Origin: Takakia lepidozioides
Taxonomy: Eukaryota; Streptophyta; Takakiopsida; Takakiales; Takakiaceae
NCBI GenBank assembly: GCA_030704615.1
Contig: CM060734.1
Location: forward strand, 30,832,042-30,892,041
Reading direction: 5' to 3'
Length of the DNA: 60,000 bases
Numbering within the stretch: position 1 is the first letter of the stretch; each line of letters starts with the position of its first letter. Shown piece after piece: positions 9,739 to 22,800 of the stretch. Under the pieces are notes generated by a model. That model was not told the DNA's origin. It was given only the letters and a program-made list of their open reading frames with translations, and made no database searches. The position numbers were made by a program, and so were the translations under genes.

Positions 9739-12700
9739 TTACTTGCCGATGCAAAATCGGCTGAAAATGTTAGACAAAACCTCCTCAGAAACATCATCAC
9801 CACTAATCCGCCCCAGTGATATGGCAGCCTCCTTGATATCTACTGTCCACATGTCCATTGGAAGTCCCTGCTGCACCACCTCTTTCACTCTTTGTAATGC
9901 CTCACTTGCTCTTACCAGTTGCTCTGCTTGTCTCTGTCAGAGTAAAATTCGCTTCAGACATAGAATGCAGACATCCAAATCAGGTATTGAGGATGATATC
10001 CAAGTGCACCCTTGGGGAATCTAACAACGAATTGCTGGTAGATATGCCAATAAACAACCAGGGGCTAGGTGAGATTAGTAGCCTAAACAAGGTTTACTAT
10101 GCTAAATGGGGATATCTGGTCAAGAATTGGTGGTGGTACCCATAGTCCAGGAAGAAAAGCTATAAGGATAGATAACTTGCATTTTTTTATCTGTGCCAAC
10201 AGCAATGATAGTGAGAAGATTTCCAATCTGTGAAAACAACATTCTCTTCCACAAAAGTATTACCTCTGAAAATTGGACATTCAAACAGATAGCAAAGACG
10301 ACATACCTGGTTGACAGCCCATTGCTGGCCCTCACAAGGCACTTGGCCAACTCCCACTAGATCTAACATAGCCACATCCAAGTCCTGCATGCCAACACCC
10401 TGGATGGCACACGTAGCCACCCTCTTGCAAAACACATGAGCCACCTCATCAGGCAGCACCACTGAAGCTGCAGCGGCTCTATCGACCTTGTTCACCACTA
10501 GAATAGAAGGAGCATGCCTTGCTTTCTGCGACAGTGACCAGGAGACAATCAGTAGAAGACCATATTAATTGGTAAGACAGAAAGGGGACAGTAACCGAAA
10601 GGTGAAGTGGCTCTTACTTAACGCCGACTTCGGCCAGAGTCCTCCTCTCTCTCGTAAGACAGGGACTAAAGCAGGCTGAAAACGCAGCAGCTCTATCCAC
10701 TTTGCTCACCACTCCAATCAGAAGAGCATGACTAGCTGCTGACCATATTGGCCAGAATAAGACTGAGGGCTTAGAACAACACCTCCATTGTTTCGCTGTG
10801 AAAGACAGAAAAGTGGGTGACATAGCAAGAGCAAAATACTGCAGTACACAAAGCTGCTTCTAATAGCTTAATCTCCCAGACTGTTTTGACCATTAAATCT
10901 ATTTGAGATGTTTGTCTTTGTTGAGGAGTTAGAGATAAAAGAGGTAAGACAGGATGCAGAACGCACTTGTACTGTAGGAACATCTGTGGGAGGGCTCATA
11001 GGACCAGCAAGGGCATGTGCTGCCTGCGGCTCAGAGAGAGCTATTTCAGTGCCCCAGATCCGCTGGAAGATAGTTGCATCATCGGTTATCCACCCATCAA
11101 GAGCACTTATCACCATCACAACCACATCTGCTCCCTTGGCAACTGCCTCTGATCTCTGTACTCCTGCACCAAAAATCCCTCTCTGTCTTCAACCCAATTT
11201 ATTTCTTGAGCACCCTTTCAGAGGAAGCAAGAGCCATCTAGCTTGCAAGGAAGTGAGTATCAACATGAAAGCCAGACATGACCAAGCTTTCTAAAATCAT
11301 AACTACCCCAAGTTAAAATTTAACAAGTCTATTTTGATATCAGAGAAGGAGATGCAGAGGAAATGTTCGGAAAGAAAGTTGAAGGATGATAAGGGGGAAA
11401 ATCCTAAAAATGCAATAAGCCACCACACATTGTGGGAAGAGATGAGACCTCACAAAAGATACATCCATAAACAAGATTTGAGATAGTGAGCCTACCAATC
11501 CGCTCCACAGTATCAAGGGTATCTCGGATGCCTGCCGTGTCCAACAGGTTGACAGTGATACCCCCAACCACCATATGTGCCTCCACAATGTCACGTGTGG
11601 TTCCTGGCACATCGGTGACTATCGCCCTCTCACTCTGCATCACTCACATTAGTCACAATTACTGTTTAGCCATCTTATTTCAAACATACTCTTGATTGTC
11701 AGCCGACTTGATTCTAGAGTCAAATCTTCTACAAGACCAAACTGTTTGCCAACCCCCACCCTTTCCAAGCCTCACATGTACAAGGTTAGTATAAAATTTT
11801 GGAGTAATAATGGAAGTCCGTCTGTGTCGTAACGTGCCTTGCATTACATACTATAGAATACCTGCTGCAGGGTGGTCATACTAAGGGCAACTACCCTAAA
11901 CATTTGAAGACCGTATGTTAAGCGCCTTTCAATCGCAAAAGTTCCAGGGTCAGTGAGCCTCTCTTCCATAGTCTTTTAGTGTACCACGAGACTTTCAGTG
12001 TCTATTCTACCCTATTTAATTTTTGCCAGTACACAAAAAAGATTGCCTCACCTACTTGGCTCCAAGCATTCAGCAGACTTGACTTGCCCACATTTGGCCT
12101 CCCGACTATAGCCACCTGACAGAATCAACAACCCAACCATTATCTCTCCTTCTCAGCCTAAATCATACACAAAGTGACTCTTGCATGGCCTTCTAATTCA
12201 GAGAAACAGGAGCAGAGTAGAGCACAGTAGGTCCATGGTTCAATGGCACCAAGTGATTTGACGCCCCACCTGCTTCCAGCTTCTACCTACTAATTGCCAC
12301 TGGCTAGGGGTCAACCAAGGTGTCCATCAAGAGAAATCAATGCTTGCTATCACCTTTCCATACATTAACATAGGGTATTCACCTGCAAGCCTGATTGAAG
12401 CAAACGTCCACGGCCTGCAGTGGCCAAGGCTTGTTGTATGCACTGCCACATAGTGTCAATCCTGGCAGTCAGAGCACACGTGTCCAGGCTGGGCATCTCA
12501 TCGTCAAAATCAAGGCGAGCCTCAATCTCCACCAGCAAGTCGATGCATTCCCTCCGTAAAGACTGCACAAATTTTGAAAGCCCTCCCTGCCATACAAGTC
12601 CTGATATTACAAAAATGTCTACTCAAGCCTCTTGATGGACTGGACACTGCTTAAATACAGTGGATGATCACCTAATTACTAGGACCTGCTCTGAACCCAA

Positions 12701-14042
12701 ACAGAAATGCCAAGTATGTCCATGGCTACTCTTTCCAAAATGGATGGACTCCTTTGCATACAGCAGCATTACCTGAATGCCAGACAGGGCTGTTTCTGCA
12801 GCCTGAGATGTTTTGGCAGCCACTAATTGGGCCACATTTTCTGCCTGTGCAAGATCTAGGCGCCCATTCAAAAAAGCTCGCAACGTAAACTCTCCTGCAT
12901 CCATCCCAACACTATCCTCTTGACGTAGATCATCACTGCCAAGGCTTCTTCTCCCAACATGATATTAAGACCCTCACTACAGTATTTCTTTCTACATCTG
13001 TCCCTCTTCCTTCGGTCCTTCCTCCTTTCCACTATCATCTGAAACACGTGCAATAGCAAAATGCAGAACGCTGGTCAAGAAACAGGAGTTCAAGAACAAA
13101 GTACCATTGCAAAAACTTGATAAAAATTTGCCTTCACATGAAGCTATGTAGCAACCAGCTGCGTGGCTTCATTACAACAAAAGGTGAGGGCAAATGAAGA
13201 GAACATGCACCATCAGACAAGAAAAGGAACCCACCAGGCTGTGCGAGCCTTGCACCAGCCTCGAGGCAGAGTTGCAATACCCGACGCACACACACATCAC
13301 CCCCATGGCACTGTAGCTCCACTACATCTTCTCGTGTGTACGATCTTGGTGCCAACATTGGCACCACCAATATCTGCCTCAGCACATTATGCTTCAAAAC
13401 TCCTCTCTTCCTCTCTTTATCTATCCAAAAAAAGCTGATTGTGGGGTGACATAAGAGTGTGTTGCATGCATATCCAACTACAGCATAGCTAACAGGCTGA
13501 GGCATAGACCCTGAACAAATGCACTACGTGCAATCTCTGAGAATGTATCTTTCAGGTCCACATTTTCCTTTGTTCACAAATCTAGCATGTGTGCATGCTC
13601 AGTTGAAAATGTTGTGCAGCCATCCCAGCAGCTTCGAAGGAGAGTTTAAGAGAGACAAAGACAGCTGCAACCCTTGGCAGTCGTCCCAATTACATACCTC
13701 ATCTACAAGTGCACTGGAAGCATCCACCAGCATTCCATACTCCACCTGGTGACTCTTGGGACACCACGAGGAGTCTCCTGCAATACCTAGCCTTCCATTT
13801 GTAGACCTCCGTGCTGGGCGAAAAAAACGAGCTGTGATCTCAATGGCCGATGGCCCTGATAAACGCACAATTGCAACGGCCCCTTGCAGGCCTCCCATGG
13901 CTGTCACGATGGCAGCTATTGTATCACCATCTGATGACGCTTGGCTTGCAGTTCCCACTCTTCTCTCTTCAAGTGCAATCTCCTTTTCCAGCCGCACATC
14001 CCTAGTACACTCTGATACTCCAGCTGCTGAGACAACACAACC
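9739..14042 (-). CDS. mnmE: tRNA modification GTPase MnmE/TrmE, nuclear gene for an organelle protein
   Basis: Nine exons (13698-14042, 13235-13373, 12773-12894, 12383-12586, 12056-12115, 11496-11634, 10967-11163, 10307-10525, 9739-9933) join by GT-AG introns with every phase matching, giving 539 residues. The N-terminal folate-binding domain begins [12 protein letters not shown]. The GTPase shows G1 [10 protein letters not shown]2 within PGTTRD, G3 DTAGI and G4 NKVD. The protein ends FCIGK, the invariant C-terminal motif with the catalytic cysteine. MnmE with MnmG adds the carboxymethylaminomethyl group to wobble uridine-34 of organellar tRNAs. The first exon is missing: the acceptor at 14042 is preceded by an in-frame stop, so a transit-peptide exon must lie upstream (a candidate is at 15279-15412). 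A decayed copy of the G4 exon sits in the intron between exons 7 and 8. Confidence 0.93.
10684..10737 (-). repeat. decayed duplicate of the mnmE G4 exon inside an intron
   Basis: About 42 of 54 bases match 10470-10523, the part of exon 8 coding for the NKVD motif and its lead-in. The copy reads SKVDRAAAF where the working exon reads NKVDRAAAA. It lies 214 bases upstream of the working exon in the same orientation. The G4 Asn is Ser in the copy and the acceptor-side sequence has diverged. Confidence 0.75.
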
Positions 14043-16877
14043 CTGTTACACTCAGTTGCTGGTAACTCCACAGGCCTGAGACCAGCACCCCTGGCCAAAC
14101 AACTTTGTAGCACACAAGTTGAACCCTACAAGTTTATTCGTTCAATGCCAGGAATTAAAGTGTCAAAATCATGACCAAATATCTCTTGAGCATTATATTT
14201 CTACTCACCTGCATATGAATATACTTGCCTGCACTGGCAAGGAACAGGTTGCTACATGCATACAAAGCGAAATAACCTGCAAAATATATGCGAGTGGTAA
14301 ATACTAGACCTAAGAGTTGTCTCCTTTCCGATGGAGAAAGCCTCGTGAAAAGATGTCTAACAAGCCCACCGTGTGTTCCTTGTAGCTGTCTTTTTGCATA
14401 GAATCTGTGACATGGCCTGGAAAAAGGACACCACCAGACAAACGGTCAGCAAAATTACCAGGGACGAGAAGATCAGGAAATCACCTGAAATATGCAAGTC
14501 AAAACAATGGCCTGGTCGCACTGAGCCAATCAAACGTGCAAGCAGGAAACAAGGATCCAGATATGCCTTTTAATTTTTGCAGAGGAGGAGGGAGTTACTA
14601 AGAGTTGGGAAACTAGATTCTGTAGAGGGTTGTTCAAAATAATTGTCAACATCTGTCACAAAAGGAGGCACCCCACAACCAAGAGTGGTACCCCATCGCG
14701 ACACATGATCGAACATATATCAGTTGAGAAGCACTACTCAGGCTAATTTCTGTCCAGACACAATATTTCGCATCAAACCACCGATGTTAACCAGACTGCA
14801 AAACCATGTCACTGTCGTGTGCAATAGTGATGATAATGGTATGGCTCTTCATCTCATATCGACAACTGAGGAGCTTGTCGGAGAATCAATTTCACGACTT
14901 TGTATTTCAAATTAAATGGACCTTGTTGTCTAGCACACATCATCAGACTGATTCAAAAACCCCAGTCTCATAGTCATACGAGCAGAGAGCCATCGTTACA
15001 GGCTATACGTCTGCTACATCTCATATGCACATTGTCCTGATCAATAGATTGCTGCATTCAACATAATCTGCTGACGTCGCCACATACACGGACTGTGATG
15101 TCCCTGGAACAGCTCTCGGGTCCATTTGAATGTCACAAGATTTTCTAACAGATTTTCCTCTTTGCCTCGCCAACCATAACGTCATATTTACCCCACTTGT
15201 CACATTGAATCCTTGATCCTGCCTAATAGTACAGTCCAAAGACATCCATGCAAGAAATGAAGCGGATACCTGGCTAACCTGCATCCGAAAAAGTGGCAAC
15301 CAGCAGCACTGATGGAGATAGGACGCAATAAAACAATCCCGAAGATGGCCGGCATTCGCTGCACAAGGCTAGGAATGCTAGAGAGACCCGTGAAGGGCGT
15401 CATGCCATGCAATCACAGAAGCGTTTAACAGTGGACACTAGCAGCAGCTCAGCGTGAACGGGAAGAGAGTGTCACAACAGCAGTAAATCCTACTTTCCCA
15501 GATTCTAAGGGCGACTGAAGTGGATTCATCAGGTTTCATGCATTGAAAATCTTCACCGTCCTACTCTTCGGTAAGGACAAACCTCCGTGCGTGCTGCAAA
15601 CCCAGACGGAAACATGGAAGGGACAATGGAGGGGAGGGCAGTCTAATAAGTTGATGTGCTGCTGTCATTCTACTCTTTGAGGGGCACATGATATTGTCTT
15701 GACTGCCGCAATCTACTGGAATTGGTGATGTGGATCAAACTTGAAAGTGCAAAGAGGACTGGGTATCATTCGAAAGGAGAACAGAAATCGGATTACAAAG
15801 ATTTAGAGTCAAAGGGTAATGATGAGAAGGCGAGCACTCCCCCTGGAGCTTGGAGGTCACTCACATTCACTTCATCGCTATTCAGTTTCGGCAGACCTCT
15901 CGATGTTATGATCTGGCTCTAACCAGGTCCATAACCATTTTGCCACGACACCACAGGTACTGCAGTATGAGAAACCTCACTCATCAGAAACCTAGGAAAC
16001 CCTCTCAATATAAAATATTAGGGGTCCCAAATTCTGGCAGGGGCTATTTCTGAAGGTTGAAAAAAGGAGGAGGATTGGAGCGGCCAATGGGGAGGGAGGG
16101 CACCTGGGTTGGAATGGGTGAAATGTGAGGCCACCTGGAGAGGCTAGCATACAAGTAGGAGGGCGGCCCTCCTAATTCTAGAGCCCAGAGAAAATGTGGT
16201 CAAAGGACCTTCCACCGTGTCAAGGCAACGATTGGTGTATAATTGCTCCCTAGTCTTCCCTTCCTCTTATGTTTTGCCAAAGCAAGAGAGAGAGTTGCCC
16301 TTTGAGGCTTGCTCAATAAGAGAGATGTTACCTGAGGAAGGCAATTTAGGAAGAGCAAAGGAGAGGAAGTGACACCCAGGGAAGGCAGAACAAGGTCTTG
16401 GCAATTTTTGACACCGATGCGTAGTCTACTCTTTAGAATAGAGAGGAGCCAACAAAAGCACACTTGTCACACAATTCTCAACCTCTCATACCATGAGACC
16501 TCCTTCTTTGACCATTAGACTACCCATCACAAGCCAGTAACTCAAACTGGGTGTCCAAAATGTATTCTTTAAAACAATCCAAAAATTGAGATGGCTATCC
16601 TAAAGGCTAGAACTATTTGTATGGCCTTATTAGCAGGTTTGGTACACTACAACTGCTTGTCCTGGACTCGGGTTGATCATACCAAATGTTAAAAAGGCAC
16701 CTTTGATGGCATGACAGGTCAGCGACCTTTTTATTTACGAGATGAAGAGCACTAATGCCCATAAAGAATCAAATTCTACCCACCCCCGCCGCCACCATTG
16801 ATGCAAGGTGCTTCTCTCAGTGTGCCCTGAACGCAGAATAATATGTCACATTGATGAGACTGCCACCCCGCCTGGTC
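14043..16877. other. mnmE 5' region and MOT1 3' flank
   Basis: Apart from the candidate transit exon (15279-15412, minus) no coding sequence is recognised. The mnmE promoter should lie between about 15412 and 16877. An open frame at 14373-14601 has no recognisable content. Confidence 0.5.
15279..15412 (-). other. candidate first exon of mnmE with organelle transit peptide
   Basis: An ATG at 15412 opens 44 codons ending at a donor GCAG|GTTAGC. The peptide starts MHGMTPFTGLSSIPSLVQR, is rich in Ser, Arg, Phe and Ile, and has no Asp or Glu, as in mitochondrial or plastid transit peptides. It is on the right strand, 1.2 kb upstream of the first recognised mnmE exon. The exon ends in phase 2 while the next known exon starts in phase 0, so a further exon would be needed between them. 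Position and composition are suggestive only. Confidence 0.35.
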
Positions 16878-19800
16878 TCATCCGTTAAGGCGGGCCACGA
16901 ATTGACCCAAATTGTACTCCTCAGTGTACTGTGATTGATCCCAAAGCTCTTCCAAACTGTTTAGCATTGCCTTCAAGCCCCTCCCACCATTTATTCCCCC
17001 TGCGGTTCCTGCTGCATCCATCCCATCTTCGCCACTCTTTCTTGATGGACCAGCCTAGACATGCAACCACAATGTTGCTCAGTAGCAATTACAAAGAGTG
17101 ACAACGAACATTCGCACCACAGCACAAAACTCAGACCTCTTGAGACTCTGCAGAACACAAGTGTTCAAACGTCTCCTTCCTTCAAAGATCTGACCCCAGG
17201 GTGACAGTGCAAGGGACAACTTCAAACTCAAAAGACAGACATCTAATGTCACGAGTGCCTCCTAAAAGGGGAATATGAATCAAACCAACTAGCACAAACC
17301 CAGCAACCAACCTGGCAACTGACCCAAACCATCAGATACACCATTAAAATCGGAAGGGTTGGCTGCCATATCCATTCTGAATGGGATGAGATGAATATAG
17401 TAAGCGTATCTCCATGGACACTCCAAAGAATCCCTACCTTCCCAGATGTGGCTGAGACAGTGAAGAGATCCAACAATTGTGCAGTATCCATGGTATTAAG
17501 ACTGGCGTTCTCAGCGTTGACAATGGCATTGGCAACTGAAATCTTGAAGCGCTGGAGGCTCATAACCTTCTCCTCCAAGGTGCCACGCATTATGAGACGA
17601 TGCACATTGACAACCTGGCGTTGTCCCAACCTGTGAGCTCGATCCATGGCCTGCAATTCCTTGCAAGTTAGCATTGTCCTTTCTTATCTGAACAATTGCC
17701 GGTTCCATTTGAGCAAATAAAGGTGTCAAAAACAGATGTAGTGACAGAGGAGGACCAAACAATTGTCTAAAAACAGCCATCCACATCACTGCTAAGATCA
17801 TCAACCTGTGCACAGTGTGCTTTAAAAATGCACCTAGAGCTCAGTAGCAGGTTCTTTCACCCACCTGCAATTGAACTTACAATGCAAGACGAAAGAGCTT
17901 AGAACATATTAATCAAAAGACAAGTTTTCAATCTCTCTCGATAGTTCTTTCGCTTTCCTTTTACTGGGAACGACACAACAGATTATCGCCTACCTGTAGA
18001 TCACGCATAGGATTCCAATCGTGCTCCATGAATACCACTGTGTCTGCTGCTGTCAAGTTTAATCCAAGGCCACCAACTGCAACCGCCCAAACCCACCTTG
18101 CATTCAGGTAACCCTAACCAAGTGACCCGAATGAAACCATCTTGCTACAAAACAATTGGAGCATACAGAACAGTAGGAGCTTCCCCTCACCATGTGTGGT
18201 CAGAAGTAAAACATCAATTGTCGGATCTGAATTGAATGCCTTGACAATGTCAAACCGCTTCTCTGTGTCCACAGAACCATCTAAACGCAGATATGTCACT
18301 CTGTCACCCACAGCCCGACCCAACGCTCATATGAGTCACAGATTCCTTTCGGGTTACATACAAAATTGCAGCCCACAAACAAGCTATGATCTTGCTATCC
18401 ATACGGTGCAAACTGGTCACTATGACCTCGGCACAGAGTATTCCATCCAGACTTGGGTAGTGAAATGAGGAGATAGAGAAAGAGGAACATACCCCTTCAT
18501 ATATGTCTGGAAGAGGTCCTTCTCAATGATATCCAAAAAGCTCTGCAAACACCAGAAATACCACATGCTTCCAAACTTTAATAACCATGAGTACATGTCT
18601 GCCTACAACACCCACAACTTGAGAATGTCCTTCACTTCATGAAAAGTACATATGCAAAGAAGGTAGACTGCCAAACTGCCTAGAGCAGGAGCAGGACGAC
18701 TTCTGCCGAGACAGGTGTAACTTATGGTGTCACTTCACCTCAAAGGGCTACTGCCTTCCATTTGGAAGATGGGCACCTTCGAAATGGCCGCAAGTGGGGC
18801 AACGCAGTTGCCCAACCCTCCCCCGATGACTCAAAAGTCCCCCAGGTACCCACACATTAAGTAACCAGTTGACACCAGACCCGCCCCAACTTTATAGCTG
18901 GGTTGGCTATAATGGGTGACATCCAGCATACACCTATGTGGCTTTGAGCCCACGACCATTTTCATGGTGGCCTTGTGCCCTAACCACAGGGCAATCTGCT
19001 AGATGCTTCCTGAGAACAGATAAAGATACCAGCCCACCTACGCTTTCACAACCTTACTGCTTGAGCTAATATGCCCAATAAAATGCTGCTTTGATTAAGG
19101 TTGTCAAGGGCTGACATTGAAAATGAAAGGTAGTGTTGCAACTAACTGACCTTGAGTTGGGCAAAGACCAGGACACGATGCTGACCCCCTTCTGCACCTG
19201 CAGGTGTGTCAGACCCAGCAGAAGCCGGCACACCGATGCCACACTCCTCCAGGATGTCACGGAGAGCCTGCAGCTTTGGTGCATGTTGCAGGTCATGAAG
19301 GTCCTTGCTGCTGGCGACACCATCCACCAGCCGCCCTGCCTGACTGTCCCCAGTGCCAGTGCCCTCGAGAACCAACAGTGGATGGCTACAAAGCTTCCGC
19401 AGGTATTGCAGGGCCTGGAACCACCCCAGGCAAATACTTTCCCTCTAAATATCTGCTCATGTGACTCCTTTCCACAGTTGTCAGTGCTATAAAGGACATA
19501 GCCTTAATAAACGAGACTCTGTAACCAAGCAGTTGTATAAGGGGGACGGTGACACTAACAAACTGTAAGGAGATTATACTGGCATTTCTTCAACTGACCC
19601 AGAAACAAAACACACCACAACAGTTCGACCATGTGAGACTTTTATCTATCAATGGAAGATGTATTCACATGAACCTTCATGCAATTTCCAATTGATTGGA
19701 CTGTGACTTCAAGATCTTAGAGGATCATTGATATCCCTAAAGCTGCTACAAGTATGTGGTTAGTGTAGCCATAAATCAACAACAGCTCACTCGTGCTCAT

Positions 19801-22800
19801 CGATCCAGAATGAAATACAAGTTCAACCTGGATAATGCTGCTCATATTACCTGAAAGACATGCGTGGATGAACTATTTCGTATATTCTGCACTTCAGGAG
19901 CTTCAGGCTCGCCATGAGCAGTCACATAAGTTGCAACTTCTTTCTTAGCTTGAGATGATGAAAAGTCTTCATATAGGCGAAGCTGCAGTGGGCTCAAGTC
20001 ACAGTAACGATCTTGTAGAATCTTCGGTGGTAGGTCTGTCAGCACCTCATCCTTCGTCCGCCGTAACAGAAACGGCATGACCTTCATCATCCCCATCATC
20101 CACCTATCAGCGTCCGAAACCAGCTTCATATGCAGGAAAGTCTTACCATGGCATGAAATGTTGCAAGAGTCCAGACCATTATAGGCCAATGATTAGGTTG
20201 AGTTCTGGATTGTATCAGAAGTATCCACGTAAGGTTAGGCTGGCCAAACTTCTAACAAAACCTGACCTGGAGAGGTTATTTCAAACAGTTAGGATGCCCT
20301 TAGTACTTAAATTTCCTTAGATTTGTTTGTGACTTCACATTGATGCACCATCGTGTTCCTGCTCTTCATCCAGAAATGTATGATAGAGAGAAAGACATCA
20401 TTTGCTAGGACTGGAGAGGACATGAATACCTGTTTATGAAGAGCCTCCATAGCCAACACACCTGCCTCAGCTTCCTTTGCAGAGCATTTGGGATCCCTGG
20501 CAGCTAACAATGGTCTCCCATAATTGGCTTGAAACTGCACATGAATGCCACCTTGTCAGCTAACTTCAGTGTGAATGTCTGCCTACCTACTTTTAATCAA
20601 TACATCACATCAACGACTGTGAGCTCCCTGTTCCCAGAAGAGCAGTCATAATTCATAACCAGTGTTGGACGGGCATGTCAATAAAGACATGCCCAACAGG
20701 CCCGAGCATGTAAGGGGCCCAGTATGTTTTTTGCCTCGCGGACATGCATAGTTGGTCTTCAATTTTCTGCCAGCGGACATGGATCCTAAGGGGTTGTCCC
20801 TATAAAGGCCTGCCGGTCTTGTAACCAGGCAGGTCATGGTTTATATATATAGCATATACATCTATATAATTTTTTCCAGGAAGGGGACAGCGGCCCTCAA
20901 GATCATATTAAAAGGAGTCACAGAGAAAATAACCGACATAGGGCCACGGGGGCTTACATCCAGACCATAAGGTGGCAAGACAACGGGTAAAAAAGTGGCT
21001 CCAACTTCAGTTTGGAATGGTTCTACTTATTAATAACAAGGGTGGGCAAAAACCCACAAGGAAGCTATCAGGCCAAGCATTGAGTGTCTAGTTCAAAGCG
21101 AAGGCAATCTATAAAGGTGTATCCATGAGATTCAAGCTAAGCACCTACAATCAATGGAGTGTCTGTGGAATCAACCATATGATCCCCAACTACAGCCCAG
21201 GCCCGCCTGCCCAGCCACACACCTCACCCAAGGGGTGCAGGTCTTGGGGCATGTGGTGGTAAAGAGCAGGTGGCAGGCCTGGCGGTCCGGGCTGGACATG
21301 ATACATGCCCAGCTTCGACCTGTGCCCCCACCCAACACTGGTCATAACCCTCTGACATGCAATCAGCAAACCTAAACAACAAGACTAGAAACCTGAAGAA
21401 AATTTAAGGAGATGCCCATTGTGTAAGTACCTGACGCTCGGTGCCAAGAAAGCCAGGCATGAGGAAGTCAAATAGAGACCAAAGCTCCAGGACATTGTTC
21501 TGGAAAGCCACCAGCCAGCCTTAGGATCCAAAAGAGAACAACCCTAAAAGTCTGGATGCAGCTCAGGTCAGGTAGCCTTTGACTAATCCAAGGGTCATAA
21601 CTTCGAACAGCTTAATCCCTTAATCTGACCATGCATGTTTTGCTCACATTCCTGTGAATGATCCATAGGGTTGCCACATGCAGACATTAAATGAACATTT
21701 CTTTTGCAACAAACAGGGGCCCTGACCATCAACAGAAACCAGGTGCTTAAAAAACTGCTTAGAACTTACCTGAATAGGCGTCCCAGTTAACAGGAGGCGA
21801 TGTTCTGCCTGCATGCGCTTGGCTGCTAATGTAATCTTAGACTTGAAACTTTTGATGATGTGCCCTTCATCAAGGATGCAGTAATTCCACACTTGTTTCG
21901 CCAACACATCTACGTCTTTACGCAACACATCATAAGAGGTGATGATGATATTGTGCTTCTGGAAGAGCGGTTGTAACATCAGCCGCTCTTGGGGTGATCC
22001 AGTGTACTGCAACGGGTTCAAGACGTCACTGGGTATGAATTTCTCTATCTCATAGGCCCAGTGACCCACCAACGTTGATGGACACACCACTAGCGATGGC
22101 AGGGGAGCAACATCAGTGCTTTTCGATTCAGCATACGCAGCTGCACGCTCAGCACTATCCGAGGCTACAATTGCTGATGCTTGGAGAGTCTTACCAAGGC
22201 CCATGTCGTCACACAATATACCGTGCAGCTTGAAATGCTTGAGAAATGCCAGCCAATTAATACCCTCCTGTTGATACCTGCAATTGTAAGGACCAAGGTC
22301 ATTAGATTGCCTATGCACATGGATTTTGATGGATGTCACTTTAGATTATGCTTGGAATCACGGTTAGAACCTTAGTACCACCTCAACACTAAATTTTTGC
22401 ATATTCATATAAATGCAGAGCAAATTCTATGCGAGAATGAGGCGACCATACCTAAGGGAAAGCCTATCCCACAACAGATCACAAAGAAGAAATAAAGGCC
22501 TTCAAAGGACATTACGAAGACAGAAAAGAACAAACACTAAACAAACGAACAGGACTCCAATGTAAAGACCTTCAGTGTCATACAAAGACACAAGACCATA
22601 CGACTAAAGCCTTGTATCTTTGAGACTCAATGACAGAGTACCAGAGAACTCCATTATCTGTCAACTGTGTTTAGCCACTTGACTGCTAAGACTCTCCATT
22701 GACTTGGCTAGCTCCCAAGAGTGGGTACAAGCGCACTAACTTTCTGTCAACTTTCTGGAAGGTACCGAGACGTAATTATCAAGGAAAAAGGTTTCTGAAA

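Noticed and set aside
10614-10823. A small separate gene on the minus strand
   Set aside because: The recognisable part is a decayed copy of an mnmE exon inside the mnmE intron.
13163-13438. A His-rich plus-strand gene
   Set aside because: It is the antisense of an mnmE exon.
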